DNA from: Kitasatospora sp. MAA19
GTDB taxonomy: Bacteria > Actinomycetota > Actinomycetes > Streptomycetales > Streptomycetaceae
Assembly: GCF_029894125.1 (NCBI RefSeq)
Contig: NZ_JARXYZ010000011.1
Span: 62,001-126,000 of the forward strand
Length of the DNA stretch: 64,000 nt
Direction of reading: 5' to 3'
The notes beneath the pieces were generated by a model that ran no database searches, had not been told where the DNA came from, and saw only the letters and a list, made by a program, of their open reading frames with translations. Of the stretch, positions 24,744-33,316 are shown in pieces (positions within the stretch are counted from its first letter, which is position 1; every line of letters begins with the position of its first letter). Both the position numbers and the translations under genes were made by a program.

Positions 24744-25649
24744 CTACCCGCCGACGGTGATGTCCGCGAGCAGGCCGCGGACGATGCGTTCGGCCCCCGC
24801 CTCGCCCCAGAGGATCGAGTAGTGGTTGGTGTCCGGCACGAGCGAGGCCGGCACCCTGGCCCGGTCGAGCCCGGCCAGCCCGATCCGCTGGTGGTCGTAG
24901 AGGCCTTGCGGCTCGTCGAGCAGGCCGCGCTCGGCCCAGAGCAGTTCGGCCGGGCAGGGCAGTCGGTGTACGGCGGTGGCCGCGTCCCGGTCCAGCAGCA
25001 CCTGGGTGCCGTCGGTCTGCACGGCCTCCAGCACGCAGGAGGAGCGCAGTTCGGGCTCGACACCGACCAGGTCACGCTGGGTGTAGGCGTCGATCTCCGC
25101 CGACCACGCCGTCCCGAAGGCGGGGTGCCGCTGCCAGAACTCCCGGTAGGCGTCCCGGTCCGGGAAGGTCATCGACAGCCGGGCCAGCGCGGGGCCGAGC
25201 ACCGCGGCCAGGGCGTCCTCCTCCCGGACGCCCGCCGGCAGCGGGAAGGTCAGCGCACCGTCCACCAGCAGCACCCGGCGGACGAGTTCCGGATGCCGGA
25301 CGGCGGCCAGGGCGGTGACCCAGGCACCCATCGAGTGGCCGACCACGGTGGCCGGGCCCGCCCCGAGAGCCGTGATCAGCGCGGCCACGTCGTCGGCGTG
25401 CCGGGCGAGCCCGTACGGTCCGGCGACCGCGCGGCTGGCGCCGCGCCCCCGCAGGTCGGGCGCGAGCAGGGTGACCCGCCCGGCGAGCCGGCGGGCGACC
25501 TCGTACCAGGCAAGGCCGTTGGCGGTGATGCCGTGCACCGCCACGACCGTCGGGGCGCCCGGGTCGGCGGCGGGCCAGCGCAGGACCGCCAGCTCCCCAC
25601 CGGGCACGGGGGCGGTCAACTCTTCGGGCTGCAGGGGCGACTGGCTCAC
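24744..25649 (-). CDS. Alpha/beta hydrolase at the end of the liv operon
   Basis: A 301-residue alpha/beta-hydrolase fold protein. Ser106 lies in the nucleophile elbow GHSMGA; HGITANG (39-45) supplies the oxyanion hole, and NHYS near the C-terminus is the likely catalytic His. Cytoplasmic. The GTG start overlaps the livM stop (GTGA) and has GGAGGT 8 bases upstream, so it belongs to the transporter operon. Its job there is unknown. With the divergent CoA-transferase it could act on an ester, lactone or thioester of the imported acid, for example as an enol-lactone-hydrolase-like enzyme; this is inference only. Confidence 0.87.
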   Translation of the reverse strand: MSQSPLQPEELTAPVPGGELAVLRWPAADPGAPTVVAVHGITANGLAWYEVARRLAGRVTLLAPDLRGRGASRAVAGPYGLARHADDVAALITALGAGPATVVGHSMGAWVTALAAVRHPELVRRVLLVDGALTFPLPAGVREEDALAAVLGPALARLSMTFPDRDAYREFWQRHPAFGTAWSAEIDAYTQRDLVGVEPELRSSCVLEAVQTDGTQVLLDRDAATAVHRLPCPAELLWAERGLLDEPQGLYDHQRIGLAGLDRARVPASLVPDTNHYSILWGEAGAERIVRGLLADITVGG

Positions 25650-26986
25650 GCGGGGGTACCTCCGGTGGGGCGGGCGGTCCGGACGACGGCCGGCGTCCGG
25701 ACCGCCCGGGCGGATCGGGCGGCGCGGATGCGGGCAGGCAGTCTAGCCAGGCCGCCGGGCAGCAGGTAGACCACCGCGACGAACAGGGTGCCCAGCAGGA
25801 ACAGGGGTTGGGAGAGCGGTACCCGCAGGACGGCGGGCAGGTCTGCGATCGTCGCCGAGTTGGCGAGGTCGCCCAGCCGGTGGCCGGCCCAGGTGTAGAG
25901 GACGCCGCCGAGCAGCGGGCCCCAGCGCGTGCCGGAGCCGCCGAGGACCACCATGACCAGCAGGGCGAGCGTGGCGTCGGAGCCGGCGGCCTGCGGGGTG
26001 GCGCCGCCGGTCAGCAGCAGGTAGACCACCCCGCCCAGCCCGGCGAGGCCGCCGGACAGCACGAAGGCGACCAACTTGTAGCCGTAGGGGCGCAGTCCGA
26101 GCACCTCGACCCGGCGCTCGTTCTCCTTGATGCCCTCCCAGACCCGGCCGGCCGGCGAGTTGACGGCCCAGTGGACCACGGCGACCGTCAGCACCAGGTA
26201 GCCGACGGCGATCCAGTAGAGGTTGGCGGTGTTCTCGATCCCGAGCAGGCCGGAGGGCAGCAGGTCGGCCGGGGCGGAACGCCCCTCCTCGCCGCCGGTG
26301 ACGCCACCGGGGTTGCGCTGGACGAGGATCGAGCCGGCCTGGGCGAAGGCGAGGGTGACCATGGAGAAACCGATGCCGGTGACGCGGAGGCTGACCGAGC
26401 CGAGCAGCAGGGCCAGCGCGACGGTGCAGGCGACGCCGAACACCGCCGCGGCGGCGAAGGGCAGTCGGAGTTCCAGCATGCCGAGGTCGGTGGCGTAGAG
26501 GCCGGTCGCGAAGTAGAGCGCGTGGCCGAAGGAGAGCAGTCCGGTCCGACCGAGCAGGAGGTCGTAGCCGGTGGCGAGGGCCCCGTAGAGCAGGCACAGG
26601 GCGAGCAGTTGCAGACTCCCTGGGCTGCCGAGCGGGCCGTCGAGCAGTCCCGGGACGGGAAGCGCACTGTATGGGGCGACAAGGAACGTGATCAGCAGGG
26701 CGATCGGCCACCAGCGTAGCGCTCTGTGCATCGATGTCCAGCGATTAGTGACTGAATCACCTGTTCGAGGGATAGCGCCCAGGTCGGCCGTGTGTTCACA
26801 ATGGGTCTCGGCAAGGCCGGTGTCAGTCCCCCTTGCCACAGTGACGGTCTCGGCGGAGCTGGTGTCAGTCCCCTCTGCTTGCATGGCGGTCATGGCAGGG
26901 CTGGTGTCAGTCCCCCCTGCCGAAGTGGCGGCGCTGCGGTCGGCCGCGGGGCCACCGGTGCTCGTGATCGGCGTTTCGGCGCTCAC
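25646..26986 (-). CDS. livM: Branched-chain-type ABC transporter permease LivM
   Basis: A 446-residue permease of the BPD_transp_2 family. The conserved membrane body begins near residue 86 and includes GRTGLLSFGHALYF and the cytoplasmic KENERRVEVLGL loop that contacts the ATPase. The first 85 residues are an unusual hydrophilic extension with three 14-residue repeats starting GTDT. The start is the GTG at 26986, which overlaps the livH stop (GTGA) and has GGGAGG 6 bases upstream; this supports the extension being translated. A second possible start is the ATG just before HRALRWWP. Confidence 0.9.
   Translation of the reverse strand: MSAETPITSTGGPAADRSAATSAGGTDTSPAMTAMQAEGTDTSSAETVTVARGTDTGLAETHCEHTADLGAIPRTGDSVTNRWTSMHRALRWWPIALLITFLVAPYSALPVPGLLDGPLGSPGSLQLLALCLLYGALATGYDLLLGRTGLLSFGHALYFATGLYATDLGMLELRLPFAAAAVFGVACTVALALLLGSVSLRVTGIGFSMVTLAFAQAGSILVQRNPGGVTGGEEGRSAPADLLPSGLLGIENTANLYWIAVGYLVLTVAVVHWAVNSPAGRVWEGIKENERRVEVLGLRPYGYKLVAFVLSGGLAGLGGVVYLLLTGGATPQAAGSDATLALLVMVVLGGSGTRWGPLLGGVLYTWAGHRLGDLANSATIADLPAVLRVPLSQPLFLLGTLFVAVVYLLPGGLARLPARIRAARSARAVRTPAVVRTARPTGGTPA
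26789..26914 (-). repeat. Three tandem imperfect 42-bp repeats in livM
   Basis: The N-terminal extension of LivM holds three consecutive 42-bp units; each codes for 14 residues beginning GTDTS or GTDTG and followed by a small Ala/Thr-rich stretch. On the plus strand each unit shows GGTGTCAGTCCCC. The units keep the frame. Confidence 0.85.
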
Positions 26987-27849
26987 GCGAGCCTCCCGGT
27001 GAGTCCACGGGGTCGGACCAGAAGCAGCACGGCGAGCAGGACGACGACCGAGAGGTCGCCGAGCCCGGCGCCGGTGTAGTAGTTGGCGAACTGCTGGACG
27101 AGGCCGACGCACACCGAGGCGACGGCGGCTCCGGTCACGGAGCCCATGCCGCCCATCACCACGACGACGAAGGCGAAGATGAGCAGGCCGGTCCCCTGGC
27201 CGGGATTGACCGAACCGAAGTAGAGGCCGCCGAGGGCACCGCCGAGCGCGGCGGCCGCCCCGCCGATGGCGAAGACGAGGGTGAACGCCTTCCGGACGTC
27301 GATGCCGAGCGCCGTGACCATCGCCCGGTCCTCGACGCCGGCCCGGACGATCAGCCCGTAGCGGGTACGGGCGAGGAACAACCGAAGAGCGAGCAACAGC
27401 AGCGCGGCCGCGGCCACGAGCACGAAGCGGTTGACCGGGACGGTCGCACCGAGCACGTGCCAGGTACCGGAGAGCACGGCCGGCTGGGGGAAGGGGCGGG
27501 CGTCCGCGCCCCAGACCCCCATCAGGAGGGCGGGTACGGCGAGCCCGACTCCGACGGTGGCGAGGATCTGATCACGCGGCCGACTGTAGAGCGGGCGGAT
27601 CAGGAAGAGCTCCAGCAGGACGGCGGCGGCCGTCCCGACCAGGGTGCCGAACGGCACCGCGAGCCAGAACGAGAGGCCGGCCTCGGTGCCGGCCCACCAG
27701 GTGGCATAGGCGCCGATGGAAAGCAGGGCGCCGTGCGCGAAGTTGAGCACGTCCATCAGACCGAAGATCAGCGACAGACCGGAGGCGACCAGGAAGTACA
27801 GCGCACCAAGACCGAGTCCGGTACAGGAAAGGAGGACGACAGTGTCCAT
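26983..27849 (-). CDS. livH: Branched-chain-type ABC transporter permease LivH
   Basis: A 288-residue permease with about eight membrane helices (BPD_transp_2). The conserved GLMDVLNFAHGALLSIGAYA near the N-terminus and the RAGVEDRAMVTALGID loop identify LivH. It forms the channel with LivM. The ATG shares one base with the livF stop (TGATG), indicating coupled translation. The C-terminus overlaps the livM start. Confidence 0.94.
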   Translation of the reverse strand: MDTVVLLSCTGLGLGALYFLVASGLSLIFGLMDVLNFAHGALLSIGAYATWWAGTEAGLSFWLAVPFGTLVGTAAAVLLELFLIRPLYSRPRDQILATVGVGLAVPALLMGVWGADARPFPQPAVLSGTWHVLGATVPVNRFVLVAAAALLLLALRLFLARTRYGLIVRAGVEDRAMVTALGIDVRKAFTLVFAIGGAAAALGGALGGLYFGSVNPGQGTGLLIFAFVVVVMGGMGSVTGAAVASVCVGLVQQFANYYTGAGLGDLSVVVLLAVLLLVRPRGLTGRLA

Positions 27850-28694
27850 CAGGGCTTCACCTCCGCGGTGACGACAGGGGCGGCCGGAGCCACGGCGGGC
27901 CGGGGACCGCCGGCGAGCGGGTGACGGGAGCCGACGCCGAGCAAGCGGCGGGCGGCTTCCTCGTCGGCCAACAGCTCGGCGGTGTCGCCTCGGTGGGCGG
28001 TGCGGCCGTCGGCCAGGACCGCACAGGTGCCGGCCAGCCGTCGGACGAGGGCGAGGTTCTGCTCGACCAGGAGAACGGGCACGGCCTCAGCCGCTCGCGC
28101 CAACACCTCGGCCACCTCGGCGACGATCTTCGGTGCCAGGCCCTTGGTGGGCTCGTCGGCGATGATCAACCGGTTGCGGTTGAGCAGCGTCCGTCCGATC
28201 GCCACCATCTGCTGCTGGCCGCCGGAGAGCGTCCCGGCCAGTTGCCCGGCCCGCTGCTTGAGTTCGGGGAAGAGCTCGTGGACGAGCGGATAGTTCGGCT
28301 CGTCCGCACCGGTCTCGCCCCGGGCGCCGCGCTCGGCGAGGCGGAGGTTCTCGGCGACCGTCAGGCCGGCGAAGATCCCCCGGTCCTCGGGCGCATAGCC
28401 GATGCCGTGACGAACCACCAGATGCGTGGGAAGGGAGGAGAGTTCGACACCGGAGAAACGGACGCTTCCGGTGCGCGGCACCAGGCCCATCACGGCCTTG
28501 ACGGCGGTGGTCTTGCCGGCGCCGTTGCGACCGAGGAGTGCGGTCACCCCGGCAGGGGCCACATCGAGGTCAACACCGTGCAGGATGTGCAGCCCATCGA
28601 TGACCACCCGTAGATCGCGGACGGAGAGGAGGGGGTCGGCAGGAGACGTGGGCGGGACAGAGGAGGAAGACGAGGAGAACGGAGAGGAGATCAC
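27849..28694 (-). CDS. livF: Branched-chain-type ABC transporter ATPase LivF
   Basis: A 281-residue ATPase. Walker A is GRNGAGKT, the signature LSGGQQQM and Walker B LIIADEPTKGLAP; the last, with its Lys-Gly-Leu, is typical of LivF. The N-terminus is a Ser-rich tract and the C-terminus an Ala/Pro/Val-rich tail absent from shorter homologues. The GTG start overlaps the livG stop (GTGA at 28691-28694). It works with LivG as a heterodimer to drive import. Confidence 0.94.
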   Translation of the reverse strand: MISSPFSSSSSSVPPTSPADPLLSVRDLRVVIDGLHILHGVDLDVAPAGVTALLGRNGAGKTTAVKAVMGLVPRTGSVRFSGVELSSLPTHLVVRHGIGYAPEDRGIFAGLTVAENLRLAERGARGETGADEPNYPLVHELFPELKQRAGQLAGTLSGGQQQMVAIGRTLLNRNRLIIADEPTKGLAPKIVAEVAEVLARAAEAVPVLLVEQNLALVRRLAGTCAVLADGRTAHRGDTAELLADEEAARRLLGVGSRHPLAGGPRPAVAPAAPVVTAEVKP

Positions 28695-29608
28695 AGCGCC
28701 TCACCCAGGTAGGCCTGTTGCACGGTCGGGTTGGCCATCACGGCCTCGGGGGTGTCCAGCGCGAGCAGCGTGCCGTGGTGCATCACCGCGAGTCGGTCGG
28801 CCAGGCCGAGCAGAACATCCATGTGGTGCTCGACCATCAGGACGGTCCGGCCGAGGTCACGGTGCACGGACCGGATCAGCGCGGTGAGGGCGGGGACCTC
28901 CTCCGCACTCACCCCGGCCATCGGCTCGTCCAGCAGGATCAGCCGCGGATCGGAGACGAGGAGGACGGCCAGTTCCAGTTTGCGCTTCTCGCCGTGCGAG
29001 AGCGCGCCCGCCAAGGTGTCCGCGCGGTGGGTGAGTTCGGTGCGGTGGAGGGTCTCGGCCAGTTGCTCCTGGTATCGGTCGGCGCGGCGCCAGAGCCGGT
29101 ACGAGGCACGCGGCCCCGCCGCCGCCTGGGCGGCCAGGCGGACGTGGTCGGCGACCGTCATCCCCGGCCAGAGAGAGGAGGTCTGGAAGGTACGCCCAAG
29201 CCCCCGGCGCGCCCTGGCGTGCACGGCCTCGGCGGTGATGTCCACGCCGTCGAGCTGAAGGCTGCCGTGACGCGCCGGATAGATGCCGGATATCAGGTTG
29301 AAGAGGGAGGTCTTCCCGGCACCGTTGGGCCCGATGAAGGCGACGAACTCGCCCTCGCCGACCGAGCAGGAGACGTCCTCGACGATCGGCACACCGCGGA
29401 CGGACCAGCCGAGTCCGTCCAACCGCAGCACCGGGGCGGCCCGGCCGCCGCCCACGGTGGGCGACACCGACGCGGACGGGCGGGGGCCGGACGAGGCAAC
29501 AGACGAGGCAGTGGACGATTCAGTGGACGAGGAGCCGAGCGGGGAACCGGGCGAGGAACCGGACGAGGGGCCTGGCGGGGAAGGAGTGGAGGCAGTGGGA
29601 GCGGGCAT
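28691..29608 (-). CDS. livG: Branched-chain-type ABC transporter ATPase LivG
   Basis: A 305-residue ATPase. Walker A is GPNGAGKTS, the signature LSHGEKRKLE (the SHGE variant typical of LivG) and Walker B LILLDEPMAGVSAEE. Residues 1-55 are a Ser/Gly/Pro low-complexity leader. The ATG at 29608 lies 5 bp after the binding-protein stop; its ribosome binding site is weak, so a start inside the leader is possible. The conserved domain begins near residue 62. Confidence 0.92.
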   Translation of the reverse strand: MPAPTASTPSPPGPSSGSSPGSPLGSSSTESSTASSVASSGPRPSASVSPTVGGGRAAPVLRLDGLGWSVRGVPIVEDVSCSVGEGEFVAFIGPNGAGKTSLFNLISGIYPARHGSLQLDGVDITAEAVHARARRGLGRTFQTSSLWPGMTVADHVRLAAQAAAGPRASYRLWRRADRYQEQLAETLHRTELTHRADTLAGALSHGEKRKLELAVLLVSDPRLILLDEPMAGVSAEEVPALTALIRSVHRDLGRTVLMVEHHMDVLLGLADRLAVMHHGTLLALDTPEAVMANPTVQQAYLGEAL

Positions 29609-29613
29609 CGGGA

Positions 29614-30888
29614 TCAGCCCGCCATCGGGGTGACCGGGGGCGCCACCTCGTCTGCCGTCAGGGCCTTCTCCACCGAGGGCTTGGCAGCGGCCCCGGTGCC
29701 GGTCAGCCGGGCCTGGAACATCGGCTGGAGGAGGGCGTGGTCCTCGGCGCGCACCGTGGTGCGTCCCTTCACCCCGTCGAAGCTCCAGCCCTCCAGCGCC
29801 TTGACCAGGGCCGAAGTGTCGTCGGCGGAGCCGTGGTTGGCCTCGACGGCGTGCACGATCAGCTGGGCGGCGGTGAAGCCGTCGGGCGTGAAGATGTCGG
29901 TCTTCCCGCCGGCGGCGGTGACGGCCTCGTCCATGGCCTTCTCCACCGGGGTGCCGGCGGCGCCGCCGAAGTAGTGGTTCAGAAAGGAGATCTTCTCGGC
30001 CGCCGGGCCGAACAGCGGGTAGGAGGCGGCCAGGTCCAGCCCGGTGACGACCTTGGTGTCGGCGAACACGTCCTGCTGGTTGAGCGCCGTCCACAGGGCC
30101 GAGGCGGTGTCACCGGCCCAGGCGACGAACAGCAGGTCGGGCTTGGCGGTCTTGGCCTGGGTGGCGAACGGGGTGAGGTCGGTGGCGCTGGGCGGGGCGA
30201 GCACCTGGTCGACCGTCGCGCCCTGGGCGCCGAGCACGGCCTTGACGGCGGCCACGTTGGCCTGCCCGAAGGCGTTGTCCTGAGCGAGCACGGTGACCTT
30301 CTTGCCCTTGGCGTCACCGATGAACGAGGCCGCGGTGCGGATGTCCTGGTAGGACTGGCGGCCGGAACGGAAGGTGTACTTGTTCAAGCCGGTGACCTTG
30401 TCGGCGGCGGCCGGGCCGCTGATGAAGAGCACCTTGTTCTGGGCGGCGATCGGGCCGACCTGGAGGGCGACACCCGAGGCGGTGGAGCCGGCCAGGACCT
30501 TGTAGCCCTTGCCGATCAGGTCCTTGGCGGCGGACACCGCCTTGGCCGGGTCGCCCGCGTCGTCCTGCTCCTCGAACTCGATCTTGTGGCCGTCGACCGC
30601 GCCGGTGCCCTTGGTCGCGTAGCTCAGACCCGCCTTGAACCCCTCCAGGTACTGCTTGCCGTAGGCCGCCAGCGGCCCGGTCTTGGAGTACACCAGGCCG
30701 ACCTTGACCGGGCTCTTCGCACCACCGCCGCCTGCCGAGGCCGTCCCGGCGGTACCGGCCTTGGCACAGCCTGCGGCGAGCAGGACGCACGCCGCGACGG
30801 CGGCGAGCTTCCGGGCCGGGCCGCCGGTCAGGGCCTCGCCCGGGCGGGCGCCGGAGGCGGTCCGAGTGGGGGCTGTCGAGCTGCGCAT
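29614..30888 (-). CDS. Branched-chain-type substrate-binding lipoprotein
   Basis: A 424-residue periplasmic-type binding protein (Peripla_BP_6/LivJ family). A lipoprotein signal ends in LLAAGC at about residue 41. The mature domain starts KVGLVYSKTGPLAAYGKQY, the usual opening of this family, and ends in a conserved C-terminal lobe. AGGAG lies about 9 bases before the ATG. It is the first gene of the six-gene operon. The family binds branched-chain amino acids, but also amides, urea, benzoates and other acids; the operon's link to a CoA-transferase suggests an organic acid. Confidence 0.93.
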   Translation of the reverse strand: MRSSTAPTRTASGARPGEALTGGPARKLAAVAACVLLAAGCAKAGTAGTASAGGGGAKSPVKVGLVYSKTGPLAAYGKQYLEGFKAGLSYATKGTGAVDGHKIEFEEQDDAGDPAKAVSAAKDLIGKGYKVLAGSTASGVALQVGPIAAQNKVLFISGPAAADKVTGLNKYTFRSGRQSYQDIRTAASFIGDAKGKKVTVLAQDNAFGQANVAAVKAVLGAQGATVDQVLAPPSATDLTPFATQAKTAKPDLLFVAWAGDTASALWTALNQQDVFADTKVVTGLDLAASYPLFGPAAEKISFLNHYFGGAAGTPVEKAMDEAVTAAGGKTDIFTPDGFTAAQLIVHAVEANHGSADDTSALVKALEGWSFDGVKGRTTVRAEDHALLQPMFQARLTGTGAAAKPSVEKALTADEVAPPVTPMAG

Positions 30889-31208
30889 GGTGACCGACTC
30901 CTGGGGGTGCGGCGGGTGGATGCCGGAACCGTAGGTGTGCGGTGGGACTGGCGACATGTGCCCGAGCGACGCATCAGCCCACCGTGATGTGGCTCTGGCC
31001 GACATACCGCCCGGTCGGCGCCGCTCCCGGGGCACCCGGGTGTGGCCTGCCGACACGGGCCGGCATCCGTGCATGGCGGCGGCCGCCATGGCTACGGCGG
31101 CCCGCGCCCGGTGACGGTGGAGGGGCGCGGCAGCCGTCCGGCGGCGGCTGCCGCGCCCGCCCGGATCGTGCGCCCTCTCCCGTATCCCACTCCTCACGAG
31201 GTGATCCC
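30889..31208. promoter_or_regulatory. Divergent promoter region between the liv operon and the CoA-transferase genes
   Basis: 320 bp without a gene. It contains CATGGCGG-CGG-CCGCCATG (31072-31090), an 8-bp dyad that may be an operator for one or both directions. No regulator gene lies beside it. The region is otherwise GC-rich with no clear -35/-10 pair. Confidence 0.4.
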
Positions 31209-31970
31209 TTGGACAAGGTCCTGGACTCCCCCGCCGACGCGGTCGCGGACATTCCCGACCACGCGGTGCTGGCCGTCGGAGGCTTCGGCCTCTGCGGCAT
31301 CCCGAGCACGCTGATCGGCGCCCTGGCGGACACCGGCACCACCGGCCTGCGCGTGGTGTCGAACAACTGCGGGGTGGACGACTGGGGGCTCGGCCTGCTG
31401 CTGCGGGCGGGCCGGATCGCCCGGATGACGTCCTCGTACGTCGGCGAGAACAAGGAGTTCGCCCGGCAGTACCTCTCCGGCGAGTTGGAGGTGGAGCTGA
31501 CCCCGCAGGGCACGCTGGCCGAGCGGCTGCGGGCCGGCGGCGCGGGCATCCCCGCGTTCTACACCCCGGCCGGGGTCGGCACCCAGGTCGAGGAGGGCGG
31601 GCTGCCCTGGCGCTACGCGGCGGACGGCTCGGTGGCACTGGCCTCGCCGGCCAAGGAGGTCCGGGAGTTCGGCGGCCGCCGGTACCTGCTGGAGGAGGCG
31701 ATCACGGCGGACTTCGCGCTGGTCCGGGCCGAGGTGGCGGACCGGCACGGGAACTGCGTGTTCCACGCCGCCGCCCGTAACTTCAACCCGCTCTGCGCGA
31801 CGGCGGGCCGGATCACCCTGGTCGAGGCGGACCGGATCGTCGAACCGGGCGAGCTCGCCCCGGACGCCGTGCACCTGCCCGGGGTGTACGTGGACCGGGT
31901 GGTGGCCGCCGATCCCGCGGACCGCCGCATCGAGCGCCGGACCGTCCGGCCCGCACTCCAGGAGGCCTGA
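31209..31970 (+). CDS. scoA: 3-oxoacid CoA-transferase subunit A
   Basis: A 253-residue alpha subunit of a class I CoA-transferase (succinyl-CoA:3-oxoacid or 3-oxoadipate type). It contains the signature VGGFGLCGIP near residues 24-33 and the conserved SNNCGVDDWGL segment. It forms a complex with subunit B, which carries the catalytic Glu, and moves CoA from succinyl-CoA to an acid. The start is the TTG at 31209, chosen because GAGGTGA lies 4 bases upstream and the conserved sequence begins there; a longer upstream frame lacks homology. Subunit B follows after 4 bp. Confidence 0.92.
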   Translation: MDKVLDSPADAVADIPDHAVLAVGGFGLCGIPSTLIGALADTGTTGLRVVSNNCGVDDWGLGLLLRAGRIARMTSSYVGENKEFARQYLSGELEVELTPQGTLAERLRAGGAGIPAFYTPAGVGTQVEEGGLPWRYAADGSVALASPAKEVREFGGRRYLLEEAITADFALVRAEVADRHGNCVFHAAARNFNPLCATAGRITLVEADRIVEPGELAPDAVHLPGVYVDRVVAADPADRRIERRTVRPALQEA

Positions 31971-31974
31971 GCCG

Positions 31975-32736
31975 ATGTCCAGCCCGACCAGCACCACGCC
32001 CCGGACCAGCACTACACCCCGGACCAGCACCACGCCCCGGACCCGCATCGCGACCCCGAACAGCACCCCCGCCCCCGGGGGTGTCCGCCACCCGCAGCCC
32101 GGCCTCGACCCGCGCAACGCCCTGGCCGCCCGAGCGGCCCGTGAACTGCGCGACGGGCAGTACGTGAACCTGGGCATCGGCCTGCCCACGCTGATCCCCA
32201 ATCACCTCCCGCCGGGGGTCGAGGTGGTCCTGCACTCGGAGAACGGCATCCTGGGCGTGGGCCCCTACCCGGTCGAGGGCGCGGAGCACGCCGATCTGAT
32301 CAACGCCGGGAAGGAGACGGTGACGGTCGCCCCCGGCGCCTCGTACTTCGACTCCGCCTTCTCCTTCGGCATGATCCGGGCCGGCCGGATCGACGTCTCG
32401 GTGCTCGGCGCGATGCAGGTGTCGGTCGCCGGCGACCTCGCCAACTGGATGATCCCCGGCAAGATGGTCAAGGGCATGGGCGGCGCGATGGACCTCGTGC
32501 ACGGGGCCCGCCGACTGATCGTGGTCATGGAGCACACCGCCCGGGACGGTTCCCCGAAGATCGTCGAGGAGCTCTCGCTTCCCGCTACCGGTCGGGGAGT
32601 CGTGAACCGGATCGTGACCGACCTGGCCGTGGTCGACGTGACGCCGGAGGGGTTGCGCGTGGTGGAGACGGCCCCGGGCGTGGCGTTCTCGGACGTCCAG
32701 GCCGCCACGGGCGCAGCCCTCCTCCCTCCGCGCTGA
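31975..32736 (+). CDS. scoB: 3-oxoacid CoA-transferase subunit B
   Basis: A 253-residue beta subunit. The catalytic Glu lies in the motif SENGILGVG, and the body contains the NLGIGLPTLIP signature. The first 30 residues are a Thr/Pro/Arg repeat tract (TTPRTS three times) with no counterpart in most homologues; a start further in is possible, although GGAGGCC upstream of the ATG at 31975 supports this one. Co-transcribed with subunit A, and the terminator at 32814 follows. Confidence 0.93.
   Translation: MSSPTSTTPRTSTTPRTSTTPRTRIATPNSTPAPGGVRHPQPGLDPRNALAARAARELRDGQYVNLGIGLPTLIPNHLPPGVEVVLHSENGILGVGPYPVEGAEHADLINAGKETVTVAPGASYFDSAFSFGMIRAGRIDVSVLGAMQVSVAGDLANWMIPGKMVKGMGGAMDLVHGARRLIVVMEHTARDGSPKIVEELSLPATGRGVVNRIVTDLAVVDVTPEGLRVVETAPGVAFSDVQAATGAALLPPR
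31987..32040 (+). repeat. Three tandem 18-bp repeats at the start of scoB
   Basis: Three adjacent 18-bp units that encode TSTTPR. The first and third units are identical; the middle one differs at two bases. They sit in the N-terminal tract ahead of the conserved fold. Confidence 0.85.
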
Positions 32737-32813
32737 CCGGGATCAGCCCAGACGGACCGAACTAGACAGGACCAGTCAGGACCGGACCGAACGCGCCGGG
32801 CCGGCTCCGCTTG

Positions 32814-32849
32814 AACGGCCGGACCACCAGCCGGGGTGGTCCGGCCGTT
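32814..32849 (+). terminator. Terminator of the CoA-transferase operon
   Basis: A 15-bp perfect stem (32814-32828 with 32835-32849) and a 6-base loop AGCCGG, 78 bp after the stop codon. There is no long T tract, as is usual in this genome. Confidence 0.75.
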
Positions 32850-33316
32850 CCGGCGTTCCCTTGAATTCGCCGCCTTAGCACCACCGCGGCCCGGATTGGC
32901 TTGGAACCGTAGGATCTTCATGCTTGCGCGGTGATCATTTCCCAGATCGGTTGCGATCACGGTTGCCCTCCGGGAGAGTTGGGGACGCCGTGGTTCCCGC
33001 GTGCCCGGAGGGGAAGCCGGGAAGCACACCTGGATCCGCATGCGAAGTCCCATGTCAACATGCAATGCATTCCACTCGCAGACGCATGACGCGAATGACG
33101 GACCGGAAGACCGCCTGGAATGACGGCGGTCCACCGGGCGGTGTTCCACCGGGACGGCTTTCGAGGCACGGCGAAGCAAGGCTCCGGGGGGAACGGACCC
33201 GCCCCACCGCACGCGGTCGGCCGGGCGCGCCACGGGACGGCGGGTCGCATACCCCCGGTCTGAACACGCACCAATGGGCCCACCGGCACGGTCGGCCCCG
33301 GCGGGGGGAGCAGACG
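32850..33316. promoter_or_regulatory. Leader and promoter region of cslA
   Basis: 467 bp with no convincing gene. In-frame codons continue upstream of the chosen cslA start, but they carry no membrane or transferase features and are Arg/Pro/Gly rich. The stretch 32880-33100 is lower in GC (with TGATCATTTCC and TGCAATGCATTC), consistent with a promoter region. Confidence 0.4.

Noticed and set aside
32924..33316. A 131-codon N-terminal extension of cslA.
   Set aside because: Arg/Pro/Gly-rich and without homology; the ATG at 33317 has a better ribosome binding site, and the extension region looks like a promoter.
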